A DNA stretch of 64,000 bases from Leadbetterella sp964489955 (GTDB taxonomy: Bacteria; Bacteroidota; Bacteroidia; Cytophagales; Spirosomataceae). The DNA lies in contig CAZBAV010000014.1 in the NCBI GenBank assembly GCA_964489955.1, forward strand, positions 11,012 through 75,011, read 5' to 3'. The translations under genes were made by a program, and so were the position numbers. This document shows positions 26,148-35,445 of this stretch, piece by piece; within the stretch, counting starts at the first letter, position 1, and each line of letters begins with the position of its first letter. Under the pieces are notes generated by a model. The model had not been told where the DNA came from. It ran no database searches and was given only the letters and a program-made list of their open reading frames with translations.

Positions 26148-26780
26148 GTGGAGGAGATAATATCTTTCTTTAACTACCTGATGAATTCGGAGGAGATTAT
26201 CCAGACGGGTGGTTTATTGGCTATTTTGCTTATAGTTTATGTAGAGAATGGGCTTTTCTTTGGCTTCTTCTTACCGGGGGATTACCTACTTTTTCTAACA
26301 GGGGTATTTGTTGCCTCCCAGCATTTAGACTCTCCTATTTCATTAGTTTTGTTTGGGGTTTTTGCGGCTTCAGTACTAGGGGCATACACCGGGTACATTT
26401 CTGGTCGCTTTTTTGGTGACCGCATACGTAACAAGAAGGATTCTATTTTCTTCAAACAAAAATATCTGGTACGTACAGAGAACTACTTCAATAAGTACGG
26501 AGATCGTACTCTTATCATAGCCCGTTTTTTGCCTATAGTGCGTACTTTCGCCCCCATTTTGGCGGGTTTGGTAAAGGTGAACTTTGTCCGTTTTTCTATT
26601 TATAATGTTTTGGGAGGAGCCATCTGGACGCTCTCGCTTGTAGGCGGAGGTTATCTACTGGGTAATAGGTTTCCATGGATAATAGACTATGTGCATTATA
26701 TCGTTATGTTTTTCTTGCTCATTACCACTTTCACGGTAATTAAGGGCTATCTCAATGCCAAAAAGGACTTCGAAAATTAA
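26148..26780 (+). CDS. DedA family membrane protein
   Basis: The product has 210 residues. The signature is visible as ENGLFFGFFLPGDYLLFLTG, the re-entrant G-rich segment GAYTGYISGRFFG, and the RTLIIARFLPIVRTFAPILAG box with the conserved arginines. About five hydrophobic segments follow the DedA layout. DedA proteins are flippases for undecaprenyl phosphate and related lipids, acting in the inner membrane. The start is a GTG at 26148: it gives the usual helix before the first signature, whereas the next ATG (26181) would shorten it. The short secreted-protein gene begins 20 nt after the stop. Confidence 0.9.
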   Translation: MEEIISFFNYLMNSEEIIQTGGLLAILLIVYVENGLFFGFFLPGDYLLFLTGVFVASQHLDSPISLVLFGVFAASVLGAYTGYISGRFFGDRIRNKKDSIFFKQKYLVRTENYFNKYGDRTLIIARFLPIVRTFAPILAGLVKVNFVRFSIYNVLGGAIWTLSLVGGGYLLGNRFPWIIDYVHYIVMFFLLITTFTVIKGYLNAKKDFEN

Positions 26781-26799
26781 TTTTTTATATCCCGTAGAT

Positions 26800-27372
26800 A
26801 TGTTCCGTATACTATTTCTTTTACTTCTATTAGGATGTACTGCACTTAGTGCCCAAACAAAAGTTGATGAGCTTTTAGAGAAGAGTATGAACTTGAGTAC
26901 CAAGTCACAGAACCTTAACCAGCTTGCCGAAGTGTTGGGAGCTACTCTTAAAGCTGTAGATTTAGAGATTAAAACCAGCGGAGATGATCTTCAGAATTTA
27001 TTGAAAGGTGAGGTTGGGCAATTGAAGGGGATTATTCCGATGCTACTAACCGGCAAAGTTGATCTTTCTGCCATTGGCATCGCATTAAATAGGATTAAAC
27101 TGGTTATTGGTGCAAATAGGTTAAGAAAGCAAGTGGCTAGTGGGGTAGGGGCTAATAATAAGGAAATACAGGGAACTTTAAATCTCCTTAAAAGTGGTTC
27201 TAGTGCCTTAGGTGCAGCAGGAAACTCTGAGTTTACAAAACTTTACAACTCATCTGTAAAAAGCATAGAAAGGCTTAATAAGGGAGGTTTGTTCAAAAAA
27301 TGTAAAGCAAAGAAGGTTACCAAGAACTTATCAAAACTTGCAGGGTTTGTCTCTAGCAGTTTAGAAAAATAA
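26800..27372 (+). CDS. Secreted helical protein, unknown family
   Basis: A 190-residue exported protein with signal peptide MFRILFLLLLLGCTALSAQ. The mature region is rich in Leu, Lys and Ser and looks mostly helical (ATLKAVDLEIKTSGDDLQNL; IGIALNRIKLVIGANRLRKQ). No conserved motif was recognised. The frame opens upstream at 26755 inside dedA, but the signal peptide favours 26800. It probably shares the dedA transcript. A weak terminator follows. Confidence 0.65.
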   Translation: MFRILFLLLLLGCTALSAQTKVDELLEKSMNLSTKSQNLNQLAEVLGATLKAVDLEIKTSGDDLQNLLKGEVGQLKGIIPMLLTGKVDLSAIGIALNRIKLVIGANRLRKQVASGVGANNKEIQGTLNLLKSGSSALGAAGNSEFTKLYNSSVKSIERLNKGGLFKKCKAKKVTKNLSKLAGFVSSSLEK

Positions 27373-27392
27373 GGGCATCCTATTGGACGCCC
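27373..27392. terminator. Short hairpin between convergent genes
   Basis: GGGCATCC and GGACGCCC pair over 8 bp with one mismatch around a TATT loop, directly after the stop of the secreted-protein gene and 10 nt from the bglX-type gene stop. The T-run is poor on the plus strand and better on the minus strand. Confidence 0.55.
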
Positions 27393-27402
27393 TCGTCTAA
27401 TT

Positions 27403-29679
27403 TTATTTTAGCTCGAATTTTATACTTTGAGTTTCGGCAGAATTGGTACCAACCATTACCTCATACGTACCTTTCTCGGCATATAGTTTTAAGTTAGAAT
27501 AGTAATAGGCCAGTTTACTTTGGTCTATAGTGAAAGACACTTTTACTGTTTCTCCTTTTTTGATAAACACCTTACGGAAGTCTTTTAATTCTTTTAGCGG
27601 ACGAGATACAGAGCCTTCGATATCTCTTATATATAGTTGGACCACCTCTTCGCCATCAAAGTTGCCTGTGTTGCTCACATCTACACTTACGGTAAGTTTT
27701 TCGGTAGCTGAGATACTTGTTTTATTGGCCTCTGGTGTGCTATAAGTAAAGTTGGTGTAGCTAAGGCCGTAACCAAATGGGAACAAGGGAGTGTTACTTA
27801 CATCTAGATAATTGCTCCTAAATTTCTCGAAACCAGGTTTGCCACTATGCGGCCTTCCTGTGTTTTTCATTGCATAATAAATCGGGATTTGACCTTCGTT
27901 TCGTGGGAAAGTAATGGGTAGTTTACCAGAAGGGTTTACCTTTCCGTATAATGCATCAGTTATGGCATTTCCTGCCTCAGAGCCAGCAAACCACACGTTT
28001 AGAATGGCAGGTACATTTTCATTCTCCCAGTTAAGTACCAGAGGACGGCCAGTGAAGAGAACCAGTACCACTGGTTTTCCTGTGGCTACAAGTGCTTTGA
28101 GAAGTTGTACTTGGTTTTCCGGGATGTCTATTTTAGAGCGGCTAGAGGCTTCGCCACTCATTTCTGCTGACTCACCTAGAGCAGCTACCACTACATCGGC
28201 CTTTTTTGCCAGTTCTACCGCTTCATTAAGCATGTCCAGGTCGCTTCGGTTATCTCTTCCTGTAGTTTTACCAAACATAGCGGCATTTGCATCTAAAACG
28301 GGGTCGGAATAAATATTTGCACCCCGTGCAGTAAGAATTTCAGCATTACCTAAATGGTTTTTTAGTCCTTGTAACAATGTGACGCTGTTATTGCGGTCTT
28401 CAGAGACTGCCCAAGTGCCACCCATGTTTTCTTTATTGTTTACAAGAGGGCCAATGAGGGCAACTTTTTGGGATGTTTTAAGGGGAAGTAACTGCTTATC
28501 ATTTTTAAGTAATACAAAAGATTTTGTAGCCGCCTCTCTTGCGAAAGCCCTTGTATCTGCTGTATATATCTCATTGTTTGCTCTTTCTTCGCTGCAATAC
28601 TTGAAAGGGTCTGAGAAAAGCCCCAAGTCATACTTTGCTGATAGAATTAACATACATGCACGGTTTATTTCTGCCAAAGTTACTTTCCCTTCTTTAAGAG
28701 ATTTTTGAAGAGTGGTAAGATATCCTTCACCCACCATGTCCATATCTGTACCCGCTTTAAGTGCTTTGGCTGTTACGGTCTGTAAGTCGCCTAAGCCATG
28801 GTCAATCATTTCGTTTACACCTGTGTAATCCGACACCACGAAACCTTTAAAACCCCATTCTTTGCGGAGTAGGTCTGTAAGCAACCAGCGGTTTGCTGTG
28901 GCTGGTATACCGTCTATATCATTGAAAGAGGCCATAATAGAGCCCGCACCCGCGTCTAAAGCTGCTTTATAAGGTGGGAGGTAGTCATTATACATGCGTA
29001 TACGACTCATATCTGTAGTATTATAATCACGGCCAGCTTCGGAGGCTCCGTACAGTGCAAAATGTTTTACGCAAGCCAGCATGGTATTGTTTCCTTTAAA
29101 CTTGCCATCTCCTTGGTAACCACGTACCATTGCCCCTCCTATGAGTGAGCCCAAATAAGGGTCTTCGCCAGAGGTTTCAGCTACACGGCCCCAACGTGGG
29201 TCCCGGCAGATATCTACCATTGGAGAGAATGTCCAGCTTATGCCATCTGCTGTGGCCTCACCAGCCGCTACAGAAGCCGATTTCTCAATAAGGTTTAAAT
29301 CCCAAGAAGAGGCTAAGCCGAGCGGAATTGGGAAAACCGTACGATAGCCATGAATGACATCCATACCAAATAAAATAGGTATTTTAAGACGGCTCTGCAT
29401 GGCTAATTCTTGTGCCTTACGGATTTTTTGGGGAGTAGATAAACTAAATATACCACCAACTTGTCCTTTTTTTATTTTTGTTTCAACATCTGAGCTCACA
29501 GCCGATCCCGTTACTGCTTCGCCACCTGTAAGCAGGTTTAATTGGCCAATTTTTTCTTCTGTAGTCATCTTTGCCATGAGGTTTTGGATGAACTTTTCTT
29601 TGGGGGTTTGCTGAGCAAAAACCAGCAAAGGAGCTACTAATAAGCCTATAAGGATTTTGAACTTCATTGTACGATTCAT
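27403..29679 (-). CDS. bglX: Glycoside hydrolase family 3 beta-glucosidase (BglX-like)
   Basis: A 758-residue secreted enzyme (signal about residues 1-22, with a second possible ATG at 29667). GH3 N-terminal barrel: PILFGMDVIHGYRTVFPIPL, SGEDPYLGSLIGGAMVRGYQ, CVKHFALYGASEAGRDYN, and GFKGFVVSDYTGVNEM with the candidate nucleophile Asp. The C-terminal domain has AALGESAEMSGEASSR followed by a fibronectin type III-like domain with VDVSNTGNFDGEEVVQLYIR. Retaining hydrolysis of beta-glucosides in the periplasm is expected. The length and order match the BglX subgroup. It is a single gene, convergent with the dedA unit. Confidence 0.93.
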   Translation of the reverse strand: MNRTMKFKILIGLLVAPLLVFAQQTPKEKFIQNLMAKMTTEEKIGQLNLLTGGEAVTGSAVSSDVETKIKKGQVGGIFSLSTPQKIRKAQELAMQSRLKIPILFGMDVIHGYRTVFPIPLGLASSWDLNLIEKSASVAAGEATADGISWTFSPMVDICRDPRWGRVAETSGEDPYLGSLIGGAMVRGYQGDGKFKGNNTMLACVKHFALYGASEAGRDYNTTDMSRIRMYNDYLPPYKAALDAGAGSIMASFNDIDGIPATANRWLLTDLLRKEWGFKGFVVSDYTGVNEMIDHGLGDLQTVTAKALKAGTDMDMVGEGYLTTLQKSLKEGKVTLAEINRACMLILSAKYDLGLFSDPFKYCSEERANNEIYTADTRAFAREAATKSFVLLKNDKQLLPLKTSQKVALIGPLVNNKENMGGTWAVSEDRNNSVTLLQGLKNHLGNAEILTARGANIYSDPVLDANAAMFGKTTGRDNRSDLDMLNEAVELAKKADVVVAALGESAEMSGEASSRSKIDIPENQVQLLKALVATGKPVVLVLFTGRPLVLNWENENVPAILNVWFAGSEAGNAITDALYGKVNPSGKLPITFPRNEGQIPIYYAMKNTGRPHSGKPGFEKFRSNYLDVSNTPLFPFGYGLSYTNFTYSTPEANKTSISATEKLTVSVDVSNTGNFDGEEVVQLYIRDIEGSVSRPLKELKDFRKVFIKKGETVKVSFTIDQSKLAYYYSNLKLYAEKGTYEVMVGTNSAETQSIKFELK

Positions 29680-29767
29680 TTTTGCACAATATAATTAATA
29701 CCGTGTGTAATAGGATTTTTTTTGTTTTTTTTTACTCTGAGTATAGATTTAATCTCGACTATTATTT

Positions 29768-30145
29768 TTATAATATTTCCTGGATGGCAATTCTATTTCC
29801 CTCACTGTCTTCAAATTCTGCGACGAAAAACCCATACTTTTCATTTAGGGTTTTTGGGTATAGTATTTCTCCGCCTTGCTCTGTTACTTTTTGTAAGGTT
29901 TCATCCATGTTTTGTGTTGTGAAATACAAAATAACTCCACTTCTTGTGGGTTTATAAACATCTCCCTTTGCCAGAGCTCCAGTAATCCCGTTATTGCCCG
30001 CTTCAAAGGGAAATAAAGCCATATCATAGTTGTCAATGACCTCTTTTTCAAATGTGAAACCGAAAACACGTCTATAAAAATCTTGTGCCCGTTGTAAATC
30101 ATTGACGGGGATTTCAAAGTAGATTACTGGGTTTTGTTTTTTCAT
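29768..30145 (-). CDS. VOC (glyoxalase-fold) family protein
   Basis: A 125-residue cytosolic VOC protein starting MKKQNPVIYFEIPVNDLQRA, with FYRRVFGFTFEKEV and FVAEFEDSEGNRIAIQEIL at the end, the usual beta-alpha-beta repeats. Metal-binding positions cannot be assigned with certainty. The frame extends to 30163; the start at 30145 gives the normal beginning. Function is not predictable from sequence; many such proteins are resistance or isomerase enzymes. Confidence 0.8.
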   Translation of the reverse strand: MKKQNPVIYFEIPVNDLQRAQDFYRRVFGFTFEKEVIDNYDMALFPFEAGNNGITGALAKGDVYKPTRSGVILYFTTQNMDETLQKVTEQGGEILYPKTLNEKYGFFVAEFEDSEGNRIAIQEIL

Positions 30146-30209
30146 TATTATTAGTAATGTCAAATGCTTTTACAAGAGAAATATAAACTTTACAAAGCTA
30201 GTTACAGCA

Positions 30210-30686
30210 TCATTTTAACTCTGAAAGTATTAATTTCTTTTGTTTAAAAGTATTTATCATAGCCTTTTGTCTCACTGCAGGGTTACTGCTATGTATAAGC
30301 TCAAAGTACTCAATAGGCACCACCTGCCAAGATAAACCATACTTGTCTTTACACCAGCCACAAACTCCTTCTTCACCTCCATCCGAAGTAAGTGCCTCCC
30401 AGTAGTAGTCCACTTCGTCTTGGTCTTTACAATTTATTACGAGTGATAAGGCCTCATTGAATTTGAACATCGGCCCTGCCGCAAGAATAGAAAACTCTAT
30501 CCCGGCCAGTTCCATTACAGCGGTTTCAAATGAACCTTCACCACCGTTATCCTCGTCTGATGGTACATTTTCAAAGAGTCGGTAATCTTTAAGTCTACCA
30601 TCTTTAAAGATAGAAAGGTAGTATTGGGCAACTACTTTGGCGTCTTTTTCAACCCAGAGGCAGGGAGTGATTTTTTGATTTTCCAT
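30210..30686 (-). CDS. PhnB-like VOC family protein
   Basis: A 158-residue protein of the PhnB/3-demethylubiquinone-methyltransferase-like VOC branch (PF06983): ITPCLWVEKDAKVVAQYYLSIF, MELAGIEFSILAAGPMFKFNEA, DEVDYYWEALTSDGGEEGVCGWCKDKYGLSWQVVPIEY. The WCKDKYGLSWQVVP end motif is diagnostic. Function within the group is unknown. Same strand as the VOC gene at 29768, 64 nt upstream of it; the two may be co-transcribed. Confidence 0.88.
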   Translation of the reverse strand: MENQKITPCLWVEKDAKVVAQYYLSIFKDGRLKDYRLFENVPSDEDNGGEGSFETAVMELAGIEFSILAAGPMFKFNEALSLVINCKDQDEVDYYWEALTSDGGEEGVCGWCKDKYGLSWQVVPIEYFELIHSSNPAVRQKAMINTFKQKKLILSELK

Positions 30687-31102
30687 TTGCTTATTTTTTA
30701 ATTGTGCTTATCAGAAAAGGTCAATTCGTAGTTTGTTTAAGTTATAATTTTTTTTACCACATTGTAATAAATAGGAAACTTAGAAGAAATAGTTTTCAAC
30801 ACAATAGCTATGTGAAGCATGCTTGCGTGTCTTATGTTAACTGAATCTCTTGTTCAATGTGGTTTAAAACTAAGTATTCATGCTCTATATTGTATTTGTA
30901 GTTACTGAAGTAAACTACAAACAAATGTCAATTTATGGTACATTAAACCTAACAATTGGGTGCTTGAATTTGAGATATTTCTTATGATATAAAAGAAATA
31001 GGCAATTGTTTTTACGTAAAACTATACTGTACTAGAAAAAAACTAATATGCTTTGCATTAAACTATTAGGAGCAATCGAAAGTTACCATGTACATGGGTC
31101 CT
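30687..31102. other. Intergenic interval, nothing supported
   Basis: About 416 bases between two minus-strand genes. The only open frame (31048 onward, plus strand) overlaps the next gene antisense and is considered a shadow. No hairpin, promoter box or RNA gene was recognised on either strand. Confidence 0.5.
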
Positions 31103-33364
31103 TTAAAAATCCTTTCCTATGGAAATATGGAATTTCGCCGGACGGAAATCACCGTCTTCGATTCCATAAGCATAGTCTGCCCGTACAAAGAAGCCTAGGA
31201 TGGAAGACCGTATCCCTGCTCCAACACCAGATAGAAATGGATTTTTAAAGTTAGTAACTTCAGCAATAAAAGCACCGCTTCCGGTAGTTACAGTATTAAG
31301 ACTATTTTGGCGGCTAAATGGTCCTTTGGAACCTATCCAAGCAGTACCAATATCATAGAAACCTACGAGCTGTAGATTTCGTATAAAACTGCTGGACTTT
31401 GCCATTTGAGGCAGATATTCTGCTAAATGAGAGCGTAATTCAATATTGGCTAAGATGTGGCTGTTACCATACAGTCTTCCAAAATCAAAGCCACGCAAGT
31501 TTCCCGGGAAGTTATAGAACAAAATATTCTTGTAGTCGGGTTTACCAATGACAGCTGTTTCCGGAGCTTCAAAGTAACTTCTGTTTATACTACTTTCTGC
31601 TCCACCTAAGTAGGTGTATTGTGGTGAATTACCCGATGAAACGCCATAACTAAAACGTCCTGCTAGTTGCAGACCCTTAACTAACCTCTGGTAGTGGCGG
31701 ATATCTAAGTAATAACTTTGAAAACTTTTGAGGTTATTACTTGTATGGAAAAAGCGGTCAAACGATAGTTTTGCTTTAGTACCTTGTTCTACTCCATAGA
31801 TATTGGTACGGGAGTTATCAAAAACCAGGTTAAATTTTGGTGCTATGTAAAAGTCAGTATCGATACCCTTCTCGCGAGAAAGCGAATAATCTATGGCGTC
31901 ATTTTTTATTACAGCAGGTATAATTTCTAACTTGAATGTATTAGAAAAAGGATAAATTATTTTTACGGCTATTCTTTGGCTTACAAGACGTAAACCGAGG
32001 TATTCTTGGTACTCCTTAGAAACCAAGTGATTAAGTGGTCTGAATAGGAATGCATCATTAGGCTGTATAGTCTCTAAATCTACCGAGCGTTTTTCGTAAG
32101 AAAACACAAAGTCGGTTTTCTTGGCGTAGTACCCATAAGACAGGGAGTAGTCATAGGTACGGAATAAGGCACTACTTGGTTTAAAGTAAGAACTAAACTT
32201 AATCTCATTATTTTGCAAAATATCACGGAAAGCGGCATTATAACCGACACCAAAGCCCCTGACAGGATCCACAACTACATCAAAACTGCGTTTGTCACTG
32301 ATTAAGAAATTTTTAAACAGTTTAGTTGCTCCAAAAGTCGAGGTGTTTCCGGCAATACTTCCAGAACTCCTATTGCTAGTTGTTGTAGGAGCTGTGTTTT
32401 TTTGATTTAAGTAAGCCTGTATATTTTTTTCGTCAAACTGATAATTGTCTGTGTCCACTTCTCCGTCTGCCAGGTCAAGAATCCGTTTTGGTATTTCTTT
32501 AACTATCAGAGGTTCTTCACTAGCTTTAGGTTTTTCTTCTACATTTTGTCCTAAAATATAAAAATCACGCCAGTCTTTAATAAACTTCTGGAATGAGACA
32601 CCTAAAGTACTGGTAATACTGGACTGTTCATCACGTATTATACGTGTGAGGTTCAGGATGTTGGAGATGTTATCTTTTCCATATTTTAAACCCAAGTAAT
32701 GCCAAATAGACTGCCCCACTAGAGTAGCTTCTTCTCCTTTTAGACTGGACAGACGTTTGTTTTGAGCCTCAATTATAGTCGTTTTAAAGTCGTCATATTT
32801 TGCAGAGTTATCTGGTTCTGCTATATAAGCTGCGATACCGCTAGTAAACCATTCTGGCAGATGTAGCAGGATTTGACTTTCTAAAGATTCCCTCATGTTT
32901 CCGCCATAGAGCATGTCGTAAACATATATGTTGGTCACATTTTGCACCAGCTTATGTAGGAAAAGGGAGTCGTTTTTTTCGTAAGTGGTGAGTATCCTTG
33001 CGTTTTTTGTATCTATTATTGTTCCAGATGTAGCAAAACTCTGACCTCCGCTCAAATTAGTGGATTTGATGTCAGCTAGAGAATTGAAAATAAATATCTT
33101 AGTGGTTTCATAAGGGGTGTAACCTAGCGTACCAGTAATATTTTTTATTTTTTTCTCAAGATTTGTAGCGGCGTTACGGGCTATTTGCTCTCCTCCACGG
33201 TAGAAGTTATATTCAAAGTTTGCGGAAGAAAAAGTACGCCACTGAAAGGTTTTATTCTGTATTTTACTTTTTCCGAATTCCTCTTTAGAAATCCCATAGT
33301 ACCGCTGTGCAGTTGCCAGTTGGTGAAGTCCTAAGAGGAGGATTAATAATAAAAATCTCGACAT
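31103..33364 (-). CDS. Outer-membrane barrel protein with a degenerate peptidase MA-like domain
   Basis: A 753-residue secreted protein (signal about residues 1-19). Residues about 40-270 resemble the gluzincin Peptidase_MA-like domain: HLPEWFTSGIAAYIAEP (about 168-184) is the usual P-W-F-x-E/S-G-hA-Y element, but the expected HExxH helix is replaced by LHKLVQNVTN (about 136-145), so the zinc site is missing. Residues about 370-753 form an outer-membrane barrel, ending in FRPAKFHISIGKDF, with Omp85-like strands such as GGAESSINRSYFEAPE and YNFPGNLRGFDFGRLYG. No beta-propeller lies between them. Predicted outer membrane, periplasmic pseudo-enzyme part; role unknown. Confidence 0.7.
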   Translation of the reverse strand: MSRFLLLILLLGLHQLATAQRYYGISKEEFGKSKIQNKTFQWRTFSSANFEYNFYRGGEQIARNAATNLEKKIKNITGTLGYTPYETTKIFIFNSLADIKSTNLSGGQSFATSGTIIDTKNARILTTYEKNDSLFLHKLVQNVTNIYVYDMLYGGNMRESLESQILLHLPEWFTSGIAAYIAEPDNSAKYDDFKTTIIEAQNKRLSSLKGEEATLVGQSIWHYLGLKYGKDNISNILNLTRIIRDEQSSITSTLGVSFQKFIKDWRDFYILGQNVEEKPKASEEPLIVKEIPKRILDLADGEVDTDNYQFDEKNIQAYLNQKNTAPTTTSNRSSGSIAGNTSTFGATKLFKNFLISDKRSFDVVVDPVRGFGVGYNAAFRDILQNNEIKFSSYFKPSSALFRTYDYSLSYGYYAKKTDFVFSYEKRSVDLETIQPNDAFLFRPLNHLVSKEYQEYLGLRLVSQRIAVKIIYPFSNTFKLEIIPAVIKNDAIDYSLSREKGIDTDFYIAPKFNLVFDNSRTNIYGVEQGTKAKLSFDRFFHTSNNLKSFQSYYLDIRHYQRLVKGLQLAGRFSYGVSSGNSPQYTYLGGAESSINRSYFEAPETAVIGKPDYKNILFYNFPGNLRGFDFGRLYGNSHILANIELRSHLAEYLPQMAKSSSFIRNLQLVGFYDIGTAWIGSKGPFSRQNSLNTVTTGSGAFIAEVTNFKNPFLSGVGAGIRSSILGFFVRADYAYGIEDGDFRPAKFHISIGKDF

Positions 33365-33382
33365 ACGGTTAGGTAAAATGAT

Positions 33383-34444
33383 TTACGAATATAACGTATA
33401 AAATCTTTCGATGTTTGCTCCGGGTTCAATAACTTCATTAAATAGTATGTTCTTCACCAGACTTCTTGAAAAATATGGGGCTAGGGAAACACCTTTTGTG
33501 CCCAGTCCATTAAAAATGTGCACATTTTTGTGAACAGGATGAGAGCCTACAAAAGGACGACGGTCTTTGGTGGCTGGCCGGACACCTGCTTGGTGCTTTT
33601 CTATTTTAAATATGCTCTTCAGCATTTTTTCTGAAGCATCCAGCAGGTCCTCCTTTGCTTTTTGGGTAGGCAAAAAATCCAGCTTGTGCCAACTGTATGT
33701 GGCTCCAAGCCGTACCTTATTGTTCTCCAAGGGAACTAACCATTTACCTTGGTTTACAATACAGTTTACATTATAGTTTTCAATAGTGCCCACCAGAGTT
33801 TCTCCCTTAACAGGGTTAAATGGTAACCATGAGAAATAAGGATTTTGGTTGGCATAGAATCCCTCACAAAAAACAATATTCTTAGCCTCTATATCTTTAT
33901 AATAAATGGTTTCTTGGCTTGAATACAAGGCAGAGTGGACAAAGGCTTCTTCGGTCCAGTGGTAATGTTCCCTTAGGTGTTGGTGCACCAATTGAAGCAT
34001 TAGGGGCACATCTACCCATCCTGCTTGGGGGCTTAATAGACCGGAAGTATGCGACTTAAAAAAGGTCTCTACTCCGTCTGGAGGTGTACTTACGGTTATA
34101 TAGTCTTGCAGGGTGTGCTTTTCTATTTGTTGGATTGACGTTTTCTTATGTTCCTCTCCAGTAAAAGGCCTGTAAAGACCCGTTTGGTGATAGAAATTGG
34201 CATTAAACTTTTCTTCCAAGCTTCTATAATAGCTGTGCAAATACGTAAAGAGCTCTTCTGCGAGCCAAGTTTTGGCTAGATATTTCCCGGTAATAGGATT
34301 TACTAAGCCTCCTGCTACTCCACTGGAAGTGGGTAAGCTAGGGTCTGATATTATGGCTACCGTTTTACTTTGGGATAAGAAATCCAGGGCCAAGATACTT
34401 CCTGCTAAGCCAGCCCCTACAATTATACAATCAATTTTTGGCAT
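33383..34444 (-). CDS. FAD-dependent amine oxidoreductase (DAO family)
   Basis: A 353-residue FAD enzyme. The dinucleotide-binding motif is IDCIIVGAGLAGSILALDFL with SGVAGGLVNPITGKYLAKTW, and the C-terminal HQAGVRPATKDRRPFVG followed by NVHIFNGLGTKGVSLAPYFS is the usual DAO ending. The nearest remembered group is the oxidase part of MnmC or glycine-oxidase-like enzymes, but the substrate is not certain. Its start overlaps the cmk 3' end by 14 nt, so it is co-translated with cmk. Located in the cytosol. Confidence 0.85.
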   Translation of the reverse strand: MPKIDCIIVGAGLAGSILALDFLSQSKTVAIISDPSLPTSSGVAGGLVNPITGKYLAKTWLAEELFTYLHSYYRSLEEKFNANFYHQTGLYRPFTGEEHKKTSIQQIEKHTLQDYITVSTPPDGVETFFKSHTSGLLSPQAGWVDVPLMLQLVHQHLREHYHWTEEAFVHSALYSSQETIYYKDIEAKNIVFCEGFYANQNPYFSWLPFNPVKGETLVGTIENYNVNCIVNQGKWLVPLENNKVRLGATYSWHKLDFLPTQKAKEDLLDASEKMLKSIFKIEKHQAGVRPATKDRRPFVGSHPVHKNVHIFNGLGTKGVSLAPYFSRSLVKNILFNEVIEPGANIERFYTLYS

Positions 34445-35117
34445 GCGATATTTTGGTGTCGGCCCAATGAACCACTTGTTCTACTTGTTCTTCAAGGGTC
34501 ATGTAGGTGGTATCCATTACAAAAGCTCCTTCTGGTTCAATAAGAGGGCTTTCTTTACGTGTAGTGTCTATAATATCCCTCTTTTTGATATTTTCTAATA
34601 TCTCTTCAAAGTCTTGGGTTTCTCCCTTTGCTAGCAGTTCCAGCTGTCTTCTTTGGGCTCTTACTATAGGGTCGGCAGTCATAAAAACCTTAAGTTCGGC
34701 ATCGGGAAAAACAACCGAACCTATGTCACGGCCATCTAATACATAGCCTTTTTTCTTGCCCATTCTTTGCTGCTGTGCCACCATTGCTAACCTTACCTCA
34801 CGTATGGCAGCTACCTCACTCACTTGATCGGCTACATACATTTTTCGTATTTCGTCTTCTACATCTATTCCATTAAGAAAAGTATGGGATTTACCACTTG
34901 AACTTGTACGGAACTCAATTTCTATATTTTGTAGTGCTGTTTCTATTTCTTTTGGATTGTGCACTCCTATGTGGTTCTGTATAAAGTATAGAGTAACAGC
35001 TCTGTACATGGCTCCGGTATCTATATAATTATATCCAAGGCTTGCTGCCACCTGTTTGGCAGTAGAACTTTTTCCACAAGAAGAAAAGCCATCTATGGCT
35101 ACGATGATTTTTGGCAT
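34431..35117 (-). CDS. cmk: (d)CMP kinase
   Basis: Phosphorylates CMP and dCMP using ATP. The 228-residue product has a P-loop IDGFSSCGKSSTAKQVA, the CMP-binding DTGAMYRAVTLYFIQNH, and YVLDGRDIGSVVFPDAELK with the LID/base-specificity arginines and ADPIVRAQRRQ. All canonical elements are present and the length is typical. It is the upstream gene of a pair with the overlapping DAO oxidoreductase. Confidence 0.97.
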   Translation of the reverse strand: MPKIIVAIDGFSSCGKSSTAKQVAASLGYNYIDTGAMYRAVTLYFIQNHIGVHNPKEIETALQNIEIEFRTSSSGKSHTFLNGIDVEDEIRKMYVADQVSEVAAIREVRLAMVAQQQRMGKKKGYVLDGRDIGSVVFPDAELKVFMTADPIVRAQRRQLELLAKGETQDFEEILENIKKRDIIDTTRKESPLIEPEGAFVMDTTYMTLEEQVEQVVHWADTKISHAKN

Positions 35118-35445
35118 AGACTAAAATTAAAGAATAAAGATAACTTGTTTCTGGGAGAAGATTAAGCCAGGAGAGTCTTTATTTATCCACTAATTGTGTG
35201 TCTGGGATATTTAACTCGAATTATTCATTAACCTATCTACAGTACCCAAACGCTACTTCGCATTAACTCTAATACCCTCAAAACCATAGTGCACCATAGG
35301 TGTTTCGCTTCTATTTTGCAGCATTTCGTTTCGTGAAAATCTGTACTAGCTTCGGTTGTGTTATTAATCTATTGATTTATAGATGCTTACTCTATGTATT
35401 TATGCGAATTTAATAGGGCACAGGTTATTGCATGACATAGGTTCA
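35118..35445. other. Intergenic interval, nothing supported
   Basis: About 330 bases between cmk and csaA, both on the minus strand. No frame, hairpin or promoter box that I could support. Confidence 0.45.

Noticed and set aside
29768..30686. Two VOC genes as a resistance cluster
   Set aside because: Families are too broad for a function and no transporter or resistance gene is next to them.
31048..31248. 66-residue plus-strand frame
   Set aside because: Overlaps the end of the barrel gene antisense; no independent support.
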